DNA of 57,214 nucleotides from CAZMIL01 sp964566425 (GCA_964566425.1 CAZMIL010000004.1:1-57214); one strand, 5' to 3'; positions 7,925 through 15,935 are shown, counted from the stretch's first letter. Translations and numbers: made by a program. Notes: generated by a model from the sequence alone, not told the origin.

Positions 7925-8453
7925 ATTTTTCCACTAAAGGATTATTCTTCAATCTTCTTGTTTGCTCGACTGACCAAACAGAATATCCTTGGGGATTAAT
8001 CTCGGTTTGTTTTACCCAATCTTTCCACTTTAACCAGTAATAATCTTCTACTTCTTTTTTGTTAGCTGAAATTTCTCCCTTAACTTTGGCTAAATACACC
8101 GGACAAATTTCGTTCTCTACAATTTCGCCCATCTCAGCCGTGTACCTAAAATCCGGGAGCGCAACTTCTATTTTTTGGGGTGAGAGACCCAGCTCAAACT
8201 GCAAACGGCGTTTAATCGCATCCTCCATTATCTCGCTGGGCGCGGGGTGGCCGCAACAACTGTTTGTCCAGATTCCGGGAAAAACTTTTTTGCTTTTCGC
8301 TCGTTGAACAACTAAAAATTCTCCTTTGTCATTGAAAGCGTAACAGGAAAAAGCCAAATGCAAAGGCGTATTCTCGTTATGTGATTCCAACTTTGGCGCT
8401 GTCCCAATAGGATTACCCTGGCCATCTACTAAAACAATAAGTTCTTCTTTCAT
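7911..8453 (-). CDS. idi: Isopentenyl-diphosphate delta-isomerase, type I
   Basis: A 180-aa Nudix-fold enzyme interconverting IPP and DMAPP. The catalytic cysteine lies in TNSCCGHPAPSE, the second catalytic residue in the later ENEICPVY segment, and the metal-binding glutamates in RRLQFELG and the C-terminal half. The ATG at 8453 matches the usual N-terminus (ELIVLVDGQGNPIG). An upstream ATG at 8474 would add seven residues and sits 5 nt after the IPK stop. It is the last gene of a Nudix-IPK-IDI operon. Confidence 0.92.
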   Translation of the reverse strand: MKEELIVLVDGQGNPIGTAPKLESHNENTPLHLAFSCYAFNDKGEFLVVQRAKSKKVFPGIWTNSCCGHPAPSEIMEDAIKRRLQFELGLSPQKIEVALPDFRYTAEMGEIVENEICPVYLAKVKGEISANKKEVEDYYWLKWKDWVKQTEINPQGYSVWSVEQTRRLKNNPLVEKFIGS

Positions 8454-8479
8454 AAGTTTCTCTCTTTCAAGCATAAAAA

Positions 8480-9277
8480 CTATTCCACTATTGTCCCAGA
8501 AAAATTTCGATCAAAAACTGCATCCATCAACGCATTTTTGCTTAATCCGCTTGTGATATAGACTTTTATTTTCTTTCTCGCTAGTGAAATAGCCTGTTCT
8601 ATTTTATGTTTCATTCCTCCAGTAACGTCAAACCCTTCCGTCCTAAACAAATTTTGCTTGAACTTGGCGATTGTTCTAATAGTTATCTTACTTACCACGC
8701 GCCTCTTACTATCTAAAAGCCCTCGAACAGGAGTCAGGTAGATAACTTTAAGAACTTTATATTTTTTACCATGAAATTTATTAATTAAAAAAGAAAAGGC
8801 GTCTTCTGTAGAAAAAATGTGACTATCATTGGCCGAATCATACACAATATCTCCGTAAATGACCGGAACAATGCCTAGTTTGAGAAATCCTTCAAGCGGC
8901 TCTGTGAAGATTTTTTGCAATTTTCCTTGCTTGGCTAGCAATAATGACGATTGATGTACAGAAATAGCAGGAATTTTTTGTTTAAGCAGCTCGTCAACGA
9001 CAAGCTTATTTAAAGTCTTAACACTCTCTTGAACTACACTGAAACCATAGCTTTTTTGACCAGAATTTATTGTCGAGGGAAGTTTGTATTTAAGTGCTTC
9101 ATAATGGCCAAAGGAGCCGGCACCATTACCAAGTATGAAATATGTATCTTTGCTTTGATTGAGAGTTTTTTTGAAATCCCTGGCAAACTGTTTAATCTTC
9201 TCTAATTTAACCGTTCGGGGTTTACTTTTATCTGTAATCAAACCCCCGCCAAGTTTGACGAAGATCAGTTTTTTCAT
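8480..9277 (-). CDS. ipk: Isopentenyl phosphate kinase
   Basis: A 265-aa amino-acid-kinase-fold enzyme phosphorylating isopentenyl phosphate to IPP, the last step of the archaeal-type mevalonate route or a salvage step. The N-terminal nucleotide loop is VKLGGGLITDKS. The family hallmark GAGSFGH places the phosphate-contacting histidine at H58. The C-terminal GFDVTGGMKHK and IKVYITSG segments are also typical. It overlaps the Nudix gene by ATGA and precedes idi by 5 nt or more, so IPP production and isomerisation are encoded together. No other mevalonate or MEP gene is present in the window. Confidence 0.9.
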   Translation of the reverse strand: MKKLIFVKLGGGLITDKSKPRTVKLEKIKQFARDFKKTLNQSKDTYFILGNGAGSFGHYEALKYKLPSTINSGQKSYGFSVVQESVKTLNKLVVDELLKQKIPAISVHQSSLLLAKQGKLQKIFTEPLEGFLKLGIVPVIYGDIVYDSANDSHIFSTEDAFSFLINKFHGKKYKVLKVIYLTPVRGLLDSKRRVVSKITIRTIAKFKQNLFRTEGFDVTGGMKHKIEQAISLARKKIKVYITSGLSKNALMDAVFDRNFSGTIVE

Positions 9278-9912
9278 AGTGGAAAACGCACTGGTCTGGG
9301 CAACCCCCCATTAGCGTCAAATGTTCCACCGGCTGCTAATTCGCGCAGAGTTGGCAGAGTAAATTCTCTATAATCAAGTCCTACTCCATCCCATTTGGCT
9401 TGTTGTTTAAGAACATCTTGCAGTGAAAAATATTCAGTGCGAATAACTTCATTAGAACCAACAAAACCGCTACAATCTTCATCCGACCAAAGAGTGTAGA
9501 CTCCGACCGTGAAAGATTTTTGTCCAGGATAATACTGACTCCGCCTGGGGAGTTTATAAACTAGATAAAAAAGTTTATCCTGATCGTAAGTGCTTAGTTC
9601 CAAGCCGTGGTCGTTTAAATCCCAATTTAACTCTTCGGCCAATCCTCTGGAGAGAGTAGCTAAACCTGTTTCTTCTCCACTTTTTCGGGTCTCACCAAAA
9701 AAACTCCATTTGCCGTTTTTTTCTGAATCACGACTATTATGCAGACCCAAAAGAATCTGCGGGTCGCTGGGATTCCTAAGAATAATCAAAGCAGCTCCCT
9801 CACCGTCTTGAACTTCTTTCAACTCTATCGAATCATATCTATAATCCGGACAAACAATAGAAGGAGATTCAATTTCACCAAGAAGCAGACTGTTCAGGCG
9901 CTCGGCTCTCAT
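9274..9912 (-). CDS. Divergent Nudix-domain protein
   Basis: A 212-aa protein with a degenerate Nudix box, FFGETRKSGEE followed by RGLAEELNWD. The helix glutamates of REUxEE are kept as RGLAEE, but the leading Gly-to-Glu spacing is longer than the canonical GX5E. Such enzymes hydrolyse nucleoside diphosphates linked to other groups. The box sits near residues 72-97, with a C-terminal extension of about 60 residues. It begins the Nudix-IPK-IDI operon. An AGGT upstream of the ATG, with a TATAAT 22 nt before the start, suggests a short leader rather than a leaderless message. Confidence 0.65.
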   Translation of the reverse strand: MRAERLNSLLLGEIESPSIVCPDYRYDSIELKEVQDGEGAALIILRNPSDPQILLGLHNSRDSEKNGKWSFFGETRKSGEETGLATLSRGLAEELNWDLNDHGLELSTYDQDKLFYLVYKLPRRSQYYPGQKSFTVGVYTLWSDEDCSGFVGSNEVIRTEYFSLQDVLKQQAKWDGVGLDYREFTLPTLRELAAGGTFDANGGLPRPVRFPL

Positions 9913-9977
9913 AATTTACCTGTTTTAGATTATCATTATAATCCTAAACCGCTTAAAAAGCTATTCTAAATGCGTGC

Positions 9978-11732
9978 CTATTCCAGGCTCACAGAGTAGA
10001 TTTTTGGACCAACCAAAACGTATGCGTTGTTATTAAAAACCACAAAGTCTGTGCCTTTGGTAAAAATTGAGGAACTAATCTGACGCTCATAGGCCCCGCT
10101 TTTATCGATTACATAAATTGTGCCTTTGTTTTTGTCCCATGCATATACTTTGGCTGTATCTTTACTGGTAAAAATCTTGTTAATCTCTACATCTTTTTCA
10201 GGGAAAACCAATCCAAAAGAGTCCTGTAATCCAGAAGTATATTTAATAACCGTTCCCGGCAAACCTACATAGACCGAGGCGTCAATTGCTATTGAATTTG
10301 CTGCTTGAAAATTTAAATTTTGCCCGGGTTGGAGGTAAATCGTTTTTTGAGAAAAACCATTTTCCGCGACTAAATATTTATAGATCTGATTCTTGCCACG
10401 ATCCAGCAGATATAGATTACCATTATAAGCAGAAAGACTAATAATTTCTTTCCAGTCAGAATCATTGCCGATTACTTTCTTAGTTTTCCCGTCGGCCGAT
10501 AACTGGAAAATTCCCACACCTTTCTTGAAGAAATAGATATTATCTTGATAATTAGCAATTAACAAGGCTCCCTTGATATCGGAAGAAGTCCTTCGATCCA
10601 GTGATTTTTTAGTCAGAGAAAGCAAATAAGCAGCTCCATTTGGATCGAACACAGCCAAATTTTCTCCGTCCAAGGACATTATTTGACCGGTAGCATTTTT
10701 ATTTTCAACTGAAAGATCAAAAAATTCAGTTGTCTGTTTCTGTTCTTTTTTTAAAATTTGTTTTTCTTTCTCCCTAATTAATTCTGTCAGACCTTGAACG
10801 TCTTTATTATTCGGATCCTTGATCACCTGTTTGAGATCTGCTAAGTTTTTTTTGGCTTGAGCGATGAGGACGATTGCACGGGGCATATTCAAAAAAGACA
10901 CCTCTTGGGCTTGGTTAAGTTCCTCATTAATAAGCTCTTTGGTAGTTTCTAGTTTTTTTTGGCTTTGGAGACCGCCATTGCGCTGGTAAGTCATAATCAC
11001 ACTCCAAATAAAAATGATAAGAATGATCGCCGCCCCAACAAATGTCCATATTTTCTTTCTCTCTTGAGATGTCACCTTTTCTCGAGCATTCTGTAAAAAG
11101 GAGGCAATTTTTTTACCGATTATTGATTGTTTAGGTACGGGGGGCTGCAAAGATAATTCTGTCTCTACAACTTTTTCTGTTTCAAAACTCACAAAAAGAG
11201 CGATCATTCCTTCATCTTCCTGTTTTTTCATCCGCGGGGTGATCGTTTCCAAAATTTCATGCGGGTTATGATGACTTACAACATCTTTGAGTTGGATTTC
11301 CGTGCCTAAAAGTTGCGCGAATTCTTTAGTTGTGAAGACAAAAAAATCGCCCGCAGATATATACCCCGAGGCACTGTTTCCGCCTTCGATCAGTTTGACA
11401 AAGTCTCTTCCTCTACGTAAGTAGATCTGCCCTGTACCAACTGTTTTTAACCAAATTAATTCCTTATGAACCAGTCCTGCTGCACAGGAAAAACTAGAAG
11501 GAATATCAGCTTCTTTGAATTTGTTAATTAAAAAAGTTTCAAATGCATTCAAGCTGCTGATTGACGCCTGCTCAATCTCAGTATTGATTCTTTTCAACAA
11601 ATCTCGCCCTTTTTCTTTGGTAAAAGCGACGTCGATTTTGAGAATAACGAAGAAACCATTTTCAGAACAAAAACCAATAAATCCTTGCTCGTTCTCGCGT
11701 CCAAGATAAACAGAAAAATTCAAATGGTACAT
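9978..11732 (-). CDS. PP2C-like domain / TM / beta-propeller envelope protein
   Basis: A 584-aa membrane protein of unknown function. Residues 1-200 resemble the core of PP2C-type phosphatases (GTGQIYLRRG, SAGDFFVFTT), but I see none of the metal-binding aspartates, so it may be a pseudophosphatase. One membrane helix lies at about 225-247. A Lys/Glu-rich coiled coil spans about 255-330, and a repetitive beta-rich region resembling a propeller fills the rest (LYLLDRGKNQIYKY, VYAWDKNKGTIYVID). It follows the bPH and small membrane genes with a 4-nt gap and has its own -10 (TATGAT, extended TGG) eight bases before the ATG. Confidence 0.55.
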   Translation of the reverse strand: MYHLNFSVYLGRENEQGFIGFCSENGFFVILKIDVAFTKEKGRDLLKRINTEIEQASISSLNAFETFLINKFKEADIPSSFSCAAGLVHKELIWLKTVGTGQIYLRRGRDFVKLIEGGNSASGYISAGDFFVFTTKEFAQLLGTEIQLKDVVSHHNPHEILETITPRMKKQEDEGMIALFVSFETEKVVETELSLQPPVPKQSIIGKKIASFLQNAREKVTSQERKKIWTFVGAAIILIIFIWSVIMTYQRNGGLQSQKKLETTKELINEELNQAQEVSFLNMPRAIVLIAQAKKNLADLKQVIKDPNNKDVQGLTELIREKEKQILKKEQKQTTEFFDLSVENKNATGQIMSLDGENLAVFDPNGAAYLLSLTKKSLDRRTSSDIKGALLIANYQDNIYFFKKGVGIFQLSADGKTKKVIGNDSDWKEIISLSAYNGNLYLLDRGKNQIYKYLVAENGFSQKTIYLQPGQNLNFQAANSIAIDASVYVGLPGTVIKYTSGLQDSFGLVFPEKDVEINKIFTSKDTAKVYAWDKNKGTIYVIDKSGAYERQISSSIFTKGTDFVVFNNNAYVLVGPKIYSVSLE

Positions 11733-11736
11733 CTAA

Positions 11737-11961
11737 TTAAATCATACCAAAAGCAAGCAAAAGAAGCAGAACCGCCACGAAAATCTGAAAGAGCGATATA
11801 AAGCGAAAGATCTGTCCTCGATCAACAATCAAAGTTTTGAGCATAATTCGAGTTTGGCTATAAATAACAATTGCATAAATCAAATATAAAAGAGTTAAAA
11901 CTACTGCAAAAGCGGTGAAGAAAAAATTGAATAAACTCGAACTCTGGAAAAAATTGAACAT
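11737..11961 (-). CDS. Small two-helix membrane protein
   Basis: A 74-aa protein with two long hydrophobic helices (about 12-35 and 50-72) joined by a basic loop RGQIFRF. No family is recognised with confidence, although similar small membrane proteins are common in CPR genomes. The ATG at 11961 lies 2 nt after the stop of the bPH gene. A TTG at 11967 overlapping that stop is an alternative. It sits between the bPH-domain protein and the PP2C-like protein, so it is likely part of the same envelope operon. Confidence 0.65.
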   Translation of the reverse strand: MFNFFQSSSLFNFFFTAFAVVLTLLYLIYAIVIYSQTRIMLKTLIVDRGQIFRFISLFQIFVAVLLLLLAFGMI

Positions 11962-11963
11962 AG

Positions 11964-12512
11964 TCAACGACCTTCTTTGAGAAAACTGTTGATAATACTG
12001 ACTACTTTGGCCGGTTTCGGGATTTTTAAAAAATCAACATTAACTTCAGCAGTCCCGGCAGTTTGAATAAATACATTACCGTAATCAAATATCGCTTGGA
12101 AATAACCGCCGCTTTTATCGGTAATATCCTCTATTCTATCCATATTTGCCTCGGTTACTTCGCGATAAATAACTGCACTAAAATCCATGCCAATTACTCT
12201 CTTGTTGGTAACTATTCCCACATTAAAAAAATAAGAAAGAAGGTTGAACCACCAATAGCTTAAGATAAAAATTGTGCTTGAGAAGTTTAAAAAGAAAAAT
12301 TGCGTTGGTGAAAAAAGTGAACCAAAAACAATATTTAGAAAAATCAACAAGATAAAAAGAATAAAACCGTTAATTATCCAGGGAAGAAGGGTAACCGGAT
12401 GTGCTCGCAAAACCAAGATTACTTCCTCATCCGGTTCTTGAATATCAAAATGGACGTTAGGACGAATGCAGAAAGAGTGTAAAACCTGATGAGAAGAGGT
12501 CGTCAAATCCAT
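11964..12512 (-). CDS. bPH (YdbT/YdbS-like) domain membrane protein
   Basis: A 182-aa protein with two closely spaced membrane helices (about 43-66 and 73-100) followed by a bacterial pleckstrin-homology domain: NVGIVTNKRVIGMD and the strand EANMDRIEDI are the usual bPH_2 landmarks. Function is unknown, and members sit at the cytoplasmic face of the membrane. TATAAT (12520-12525 on the plus numbering) ends seven bases upstream of the ATG, predicting leaderless translation. It is the first gene of a three-gene membrane operon. Confidence 0.7.
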   Translation of the reverse strand: MDLTTSSHQVLHSFCIRPNVHFDIQEPDEEVILVLRAHPVTLLPWIINGFILFILLIFLNIVFGSLFSPTQFFFLNFSSTIFILSYWWFNLLSYFFNVGIVTNKRVIGMDFSAVIYREVTEANMDRIEDITDKSGGYFQAIFDYGNVFIQTAGTAEVNVDFLKIPKPAKVVSIINSFLKEGR

Positions 12513-12538
12513 GGTCTATATTATACTAAAGCTCTCTA

Positions 12539-12567
12539 TTGAAAATAGCCAGTTGATTGCTTATAAT
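12539..12567 (+). promoter_or_regulatory. Promoter of the 5S rRNA gene
   Basis: TTGAAA (12539-12544), a 17-bp spacer and TATAAT (12562-12567) form an almost perfect promoter. Its expected start, about 12574, coincides with the 5' end of the 5S rRNA helix. Confidence 0.8.
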
Positions 12568-12573
12568 AAAATG

Positions 12574-12694
12574 CCCTGGTTACTGGAGCGGTTTGGTACC
12601 ACCTCTTCCCATCCCGAACAGAGAAGTGAAACGAACCAGCGCCAATGATACTCACTCCAAAGCGGAGCTGGGGAAAGTAGGTCGTAGCCGGGGT
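12574..12694 (+). rRNA. rrf: 5S ribosomal RNA, solitary
   Basis: About 121 nt with the universal 5S core CCATCCCGAACAG followed by GAAGTGAAAC, and the later CCAATGATACTCACTC and GGGGAAAGTAGGTCG segments. The ends pair as helix I (CCCTGG with CCGGGG). A T6 run directly after the helix serves as terminator. No 16S or 23S gene is adjacent, so this copy is transcribed alone from its own promoter. Confidence 0.93.
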
Positions 12695-12721
12695 TTTTTA
12701 TTCAGCATACTTATCAAAAAA

Positions 12722-12820
12722 CTATTTATCTCTCCAGAGCTTTTGACTGGATTTTAAGTATAGAGATTCTCCAATTCCGATCAGAATAATCACCGAAACA
12801 ATAATCATTACTCGTCCCAC
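12722..12820 (-). CDS. Possible 32-aa single-helix membrane peptide
   Basis: A GTG-initiated minus-strand ORF encoding one hydrophobic helix (MIIVSVIILIGIGES) with a charged C-terminus (KLWRDK). No clear ribosome site or convincing promoter is seen, and the reading frame is short. It occupies most of the otherwise empty 200 bp between 5S rRNA and the next gene. Confidence 0.3.
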   Translation of the reverse strand: MGRVMIIVSVIILIGIGESLYLKSSQKLWRDK

Positions 12821-12896
12821 GATCGATATAATTCTTACACAAGTTTTACCGATTTCTAACCAACATCTTGCACAGAAAGTTTAGATTTTTATTTAT

Positions 12897-13106
12897 ATGG
12901 AATCTAAAAAAAGATTCACGGGGATAGGACTTCTATCCAAAGCTTTAACAATTGGTCTTATTTCTGCGGCAATAAAAATTTTCTTTGTTAGAGCTGTTTT
13001 CGGCGCCTTGGGTCCGGCAAATGCGAGTATTGATATAACTTTTTTGATTACTGAACTTCTCGATGCTTTATTAGTCGTCTTTCTTTTTGAAATCTTGCGC
13101 CGTTAA
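12897..13106 (+). CDS. Small two-helix membrane protein
   Basis: A 69-aa protein with two hydrophobic segments (about 13-35 and 46-66) and a basic end, FEILRR. No family recognised. TTGCAC at 12868-12873 may be a -35, but the -10 is weak. Its stop codon shares TTAA (13103-13106) with the stop of the convergent response-regulator gene. Confidence 0.6.
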   Translation: MESKKRFTGIGLLSKALTIGLISAAIKIFFVRAVFGALGPANASIDITFLITELLDALLVVFLFEILRR

Positions 13107-13774
13107 GCTTGAATGCTATAGCCAAATCCCCGAATTGACTTAATCAATTTTTTTTTCTTATCCTTATCAATTTTTTTACGTAAATAACCCATATAAACAT
13201 CAACTACTCTCGACTCAATATCTGGAGAATATAACCAAACCTTGTTTAAAATCATCTCCCGCGTCATTACTTTTCCTTTATTAAGCATCAAATAACGCAA
13301 TAATTCAAATTCTTTTTGAGTCAGGGTAATTTGTTTTCCGTCTCGTGTAACGGAAAAAGTCTCGGGGTCTAAAACTAGATTATCTACTTCTAACTTAGCT
13401 TCTTCTCCGTTTATTGACTTAAGTCGTGCCTTAATCCGCGCAATGAGTTCTTCTGCCACAAAAGGTTTGGAGACATAATCATCGGCTCCTAATTTAAAAC
13501 TGTGGATAACGTCGGAGCTTTGTGCTTTTGCAGTCAAAATGATTACCGGAATTTCGGGGTAGTCTTTTTTTATTTTTACACAGACAGTTTCTCCGCTTAA
13601 ATCAGGTAGGCCCAGATCAAGAACGACTAAATCTGGTTTTTTTTTGTCGATGAGCTCCAAAGCTTCAACTCCTCCGGTGGCGGTAACTGTTGCATAATCT
13701 TGATCAATCAAAGTTTTACGCAAATATTCCCGTATTTCGGAGTCGTCTTCGACGATTAAAATTCGTTTCAACAT
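13103..13774 (-). CDS. OmpR/PhoB-family response regulator
   Basis: A 223-aa two-component regulator. The receiver domain has acidic pocket D10-D11, phospho-acceptor D53 in VVLDLGLPD, T81 and K103 (VSKPF). The C-terminal winged helix (about 125-223) has the OmpR-type wing GFGYSI. Its likely partner is the kinase at 14111-15310, transcribed divergently with a zinc-finger-like small ORF between them. The extended -10 TGCTATAAT ends eight bases before the ATG. OmpR-type proteins bind as dimers to tandem repeats spaced 11 bp, and such repeats (GTAAGA) lie upstream of that kinase gene. Confidence 0.93.
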   Translation of the reverse strand: MLKRILIVEDDSEIREYLRKTLIDQDYATVTATGGVEALELIDKKKPDLVVLDLGLPDLSGETVCVKIKKDYPEIPVIILTAKAQSSDVIHSFKLGADDYVSKPFVAEELIARIKARLKSINGEEAKLEVDNLVLDPETFSVTRDGKQITLTQKEFELLRYLMLNKGKVMTREMILNKVWLYSPDIESRVVDVYMGYLRKKIDKDKKKKLIKSIRGFGYSIQA

Positions 13775-13797
13775 ACGGCAGCATTATAGCAAATTTT

Positions 13798-13995
13798 TTA
13801 CGCTGCACTTCCTTGAGGTGCTCTCACAAATTTAGATGGTCGATATGGATATCTAAGATGGTCTGACTCGATACCTTGGCTTATCTTTCTTTCACGAGTG
13901 GCTTCTCGTGAAATGTGCATCTCCAAACCTTTGTGCGAAAAAGTGCTAAACTCACAAACAGGACATTCGTATTGTCTTTTTATTTGATATCTCAT
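13798..13995 (-). CDS. Small C2H2-like zinc-finger protein
   Basis: A 65-aa basic protein with ECPVCEFSTFSHKGLEMH near its N-terminus, that is C-x2-C, six residues, H, five residues, H, a plausible zinc site resembling a C2H2 finger. The C-terminal half is Arg/Pro-rich (HLRYPYRPSKFVRAPQ) and could touch nucleic acid. It lies between the regulator and the kinase and reads in the regulator's direction, 23 nt upstream of it. Family not recognised, and a regulatory role is inference. Confidence 0.6.
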   Translation of the reverse strand: MRYQIKRQYECPVCEFSTFSHKGLEMHISREATRERKISQGIESDHLRYPYRPSKFVRAPQGSAA

Positions 13996-14062
13996 TTTTG
14001 CGTCTTTAATTAATAACTCAGAACTGCAATCATACCCAGAAGGCTTAAGAAAGTCGAAAGAA

Positions 14063-14101
14063 TTAAGTAAGAATTGTGTAAGAAAAATAAAAGACTATAA
14101 T
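14063..14101 (+). promoter_or_regulatory. GTAAGA direct-repeat operator and promoter of the first kinase
   Basis: TTAAGTAAGAA (14063-14073) is followed directly by TTGTGTAAGAA (14074-14084), matching at 9 of 11 positions. The shared GTAAGA cores (14067, 14078) are 11 bp apart. TTGTGT (14074-14079) can act as the -35 of the TATAAT at 14096-14101. A tandem 11-bp repeat over a -35 is the classic arrangement of PhoB/OmpR-type activators. Confidence 0.65.
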
Positions 14102-14110
14102 ATCTATGGC

Positions 14111-15310
14111 ATGAAAAAGAAACGTCAATTTTTTAAACATAAAACTTCCAACCTTTACGAGTATTCAAAAGACTATCTTCCTTATAATCTTTTGGCAAAA
14201 ATAGGATTAAACAGAATCAGCAAAGAGGAAGTTAAAAATGTAATCAATCAATCTGCTTTAGGAGTTATCATCGGTCTTTTCAATCTCTTTGTTTTTTTTG
14301 AGCTAAGTACACTCTCCGGTGATAAAAAAAGTTTTGTTTTTTTGACCTTTCCTTTCCTGGTCGCAGCTGTATTCTATGGTGGAGGCTTAGCAATTATCGT
14401 TGCTTTGGCAATTACTCTCTTCGGTAATAATTATTTTTTGGGGCAGGCTTATTTTTCCTTGGAAACAGGTATCATTCTTTTTTCCAGCATCGCCACAACC
14501 TTTATCATCCGCCGCGCAAAAAAAATAGACGAGCTCAGAAAGTACCGACAAAGAGAAAAACAATATGCTAATTCTTTTGTTGCTTTGCAAGCTCGGTTGA
14601 GAAAATCTAAAGAGGAAATCACGGCCAGAGACGAATTTCTGTCTTTTGCCTCCCACGAATTAAAGTCGCCGCTGACCGCGATGCTTTTACAACTACATAC
14701 CATGCTCTATAACATCCGCAATGTGTCTTTGGCTAACTTCTCTATCAACAAATTGATGAATGTCTTGGAAAACGCAGAACAACAAATCAGAAGATTAACC
14801 AAAATGATTAATGATCTGCTTAATGTTTCTTTAATCACTACAGGTAGACTCGATCTTGAGTTGGAAAAAATGGATTTGAGCAAAAGTGTAAATAATGTTT
14901 TGCGAACATTTTCAGCCGAATTAAAACGCCAAAAATATAAGATAAATTTAAAAAGCAATGGGCCGGTAACAGGTAAATGGGACAAAGTCCGTATTGAGCA
15001 AGTAATTACAAACCTTATTTCTAATGCAATCAGATATGGAGAGCAAAAACCTATTATTTTAACAGTAGAAAATCGTGGAAGATTGGCCAGATTTTCCATT
15101 CAAGATCATGGAATAGGTATTCTGCCGGATCAACAGAGAGTTATTTTTACTCCCTTTAAACGTGGGGTTTCTAAAAACTATAAGCAGGGTTTGGGGGTCG
15201 GCCTATACATTGTCGCGCAAATTATTAGAGCTCATTCAGGAAGCATTAGAGTTGACAGCAAACTAGGTGCAGGATCGACTTTCATTATCGAACTTCCTTC
15301 CAGCAAATAG
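14111..15310 (+). CDS. Membrane sensor histidine kinase
   Basis: A 399-aa kinase. Several hydrophobic helices occupy about 46-135 with almost no extracytoplasmic loops, so sensing is probably within the membrane. A coiled coil (about 137-172) links to the dimerisation domain with H182 in SHELKSPLT. The ATPase domain has the N box NLISNAIRYG, G1 DHGIGI and G2 GLGVGLYI. The partner should be the regulator at 13103-13774. TATAAT at 14096-14101 lies nine bases before the ATG, so the leader is two or three bases. An out-of-frame ATG at 14106 precedes it. Confidence 0.92.
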   Translation: MKKKRQFFKHKTSNLYEYSKDYLPYNLLAKIGLNRISKEEVKNVINQSALGVIIGLFNLFVFFELSTLSGDKKSFVFLTFPFLVAAVFYGGGLAIIVALAITLFGNNYFLGQAYFSLETGIILFSSIATTFIIRRAKKIDELRKYRQREKQYANSFVALQARLRKSKEEITARDEFLSFASHELKSPLTAMLLQLHTMLYNIRNVSLANFSINKLMNVLENAEQQIRRLTKMINDLLNVSLITTGRLDLELEKMDLSKSVNNVLRTFSAELKRQKYKINLKSNGPVTGKWDKVRIEQVITNLISNAIRYGEQKPIILTVENRGRLARFSIQDHGIGILPDQQRVIFTPFKRGVSKNYKQGLGVGLYIVAQIIRAHSGSIRVDSKLGAGSTFIIELPSSK

Positions 15311-15327
15311 AAATAAGCCATTGATTC

Positions 15328-15495
15328 CTATAAATCAGAAAGTCTTTTTAGAGCCGAGTTTTTTTCTGTAAATGGAAGTTTGGTTCTATTTACGGCCCGC
15401 CGCATCATCTCACGACTCAATTTCACCATCCGTTCAAATAACCATGGAGGGCAACGACCATAGTCGAGAGTAAAAGTAGCAATTCCTCTTTTCAT
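15328..15495 (-). CDS. DUF763 N-terminal mini-protein
   Basis: A 55-aa product whose start (MKRGIATFTLDYGRCPPWLF, then ERMVKLSREM) strongly resembles the N-terminus of DUF763 proteins, which are normally several hundred residues long. It ends at LKRLSDL, just where the full-length family continues, and the DNA beyond the stop shows no continuation. A TATAAT (15502-15507) ends six bases upstream of the ATG, so it seems to be transcribed. It is either a decayed remnant that kept its promoter or a genuine stand-alone short form. Confidence 0.6.
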   Translation of the reverse strand: MKRGIATFTLDYGRCPPWLFERMVKLSREMMRRAVNRTKLPFTEKNSALKRLSDL

Positions 15496-15501
15496 GTCCT
15501 A

Positions 15502-15507
15502 ATTATA
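15502..15507 (-). promoter_or_regulatory. -10 element of the DUF763 mini-gene
   Basis: TATAAT on the minus strand, six bases before the ATG at 15495. This is the same spacing seen at many other leaderless starts in the window. Confidence 0.55.
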
Positions 15508-15522
15508 AGTTAAACTTTACTT

Positions 15523-15533
15523 AAAGGAGGTGA
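15523..15533 (+). promoter_or_regulatory. Near-perfect Shine-Dalgarno of the cupin gene
   Basis: AAAGGAGGTGA lies five bases before the ATG at 15539. It fixes the start at 15539 rather than the upstream in-frame codon at 15530, and it contrasts with the leaderless starts around it. Confidence 0.85.
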
Positions 15534-15538
15534 GATCG

Positions 15539-15922
15539 ATGGCTGGTTATGTCGGAAATATTGAAGAAATAACCGAAAAAAATACTTTTTTCAGACAAGT
15601 TATCTATACTGCTGCGCATTCACAATTAGTGGTGATGTGTTTACAGCCGAACGAAGATATCGGTATGGAAGTTCATTCCAACACAGATCAATTTTTTCGA
15701 GTTGAAGAGGGTGAAGGAAAAGTGATTATGAACGGAGAAGAAAAAGCGATCAAAGAAGATGATGCAATTGTCGTACCTGCGGGGACTGAACATAACGTCG
15801 TCAACACTTCGGCTGATAAACAATTAAAATTGTATACAGTCTATTCTCCTCCTAATCACAGAGACGGAGTTATTCACAAAACAAAAGCAGAAGCACTGGC
15901 AGATACGTCAGACCATGTATAA
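15539..15922 (+). CDS. Cupin-domain protein
   Basis: A 127-aa single-domain cupin. The two cupin motifs are visible: HSNTDQFFRVEEGEGKV (motif 1, with His, Gln and Glu as metal ligands) and DAIVVPAGTEHNVVN (motif 2, with the last His). Small cupins act as isomerases, dioxygenases or sugar-binding proteins, and this one cannot be assigned a substrate. Translation starts from an unusually strong Shine-Dalgarno sequence, suggesting high output. The divergent DUF763 mini-gene lies 43 bp upstream. Confidence 0.85.
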   Translation: MAGYVGNIEEITEKNTFFRQVIYTAAHSQLVVMCLQPNEDIGMEVHSNTDQFFRVEEGEGKVIMNGEEKAIKEDDAIVVPAGTEHNVVNTSADKQLKLYTVYSPPNHRDGVIHKTKAEALADTSDHV

Positions 15923-15935
15923 TCAAACTCAAAAA

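Noticed and set aside
12557..12757. Plus-strand ORF of 66 codons
   Set aside because: It lies over the 5S rRNA gene; the RNA's conserved core and promoter explain the sequence.
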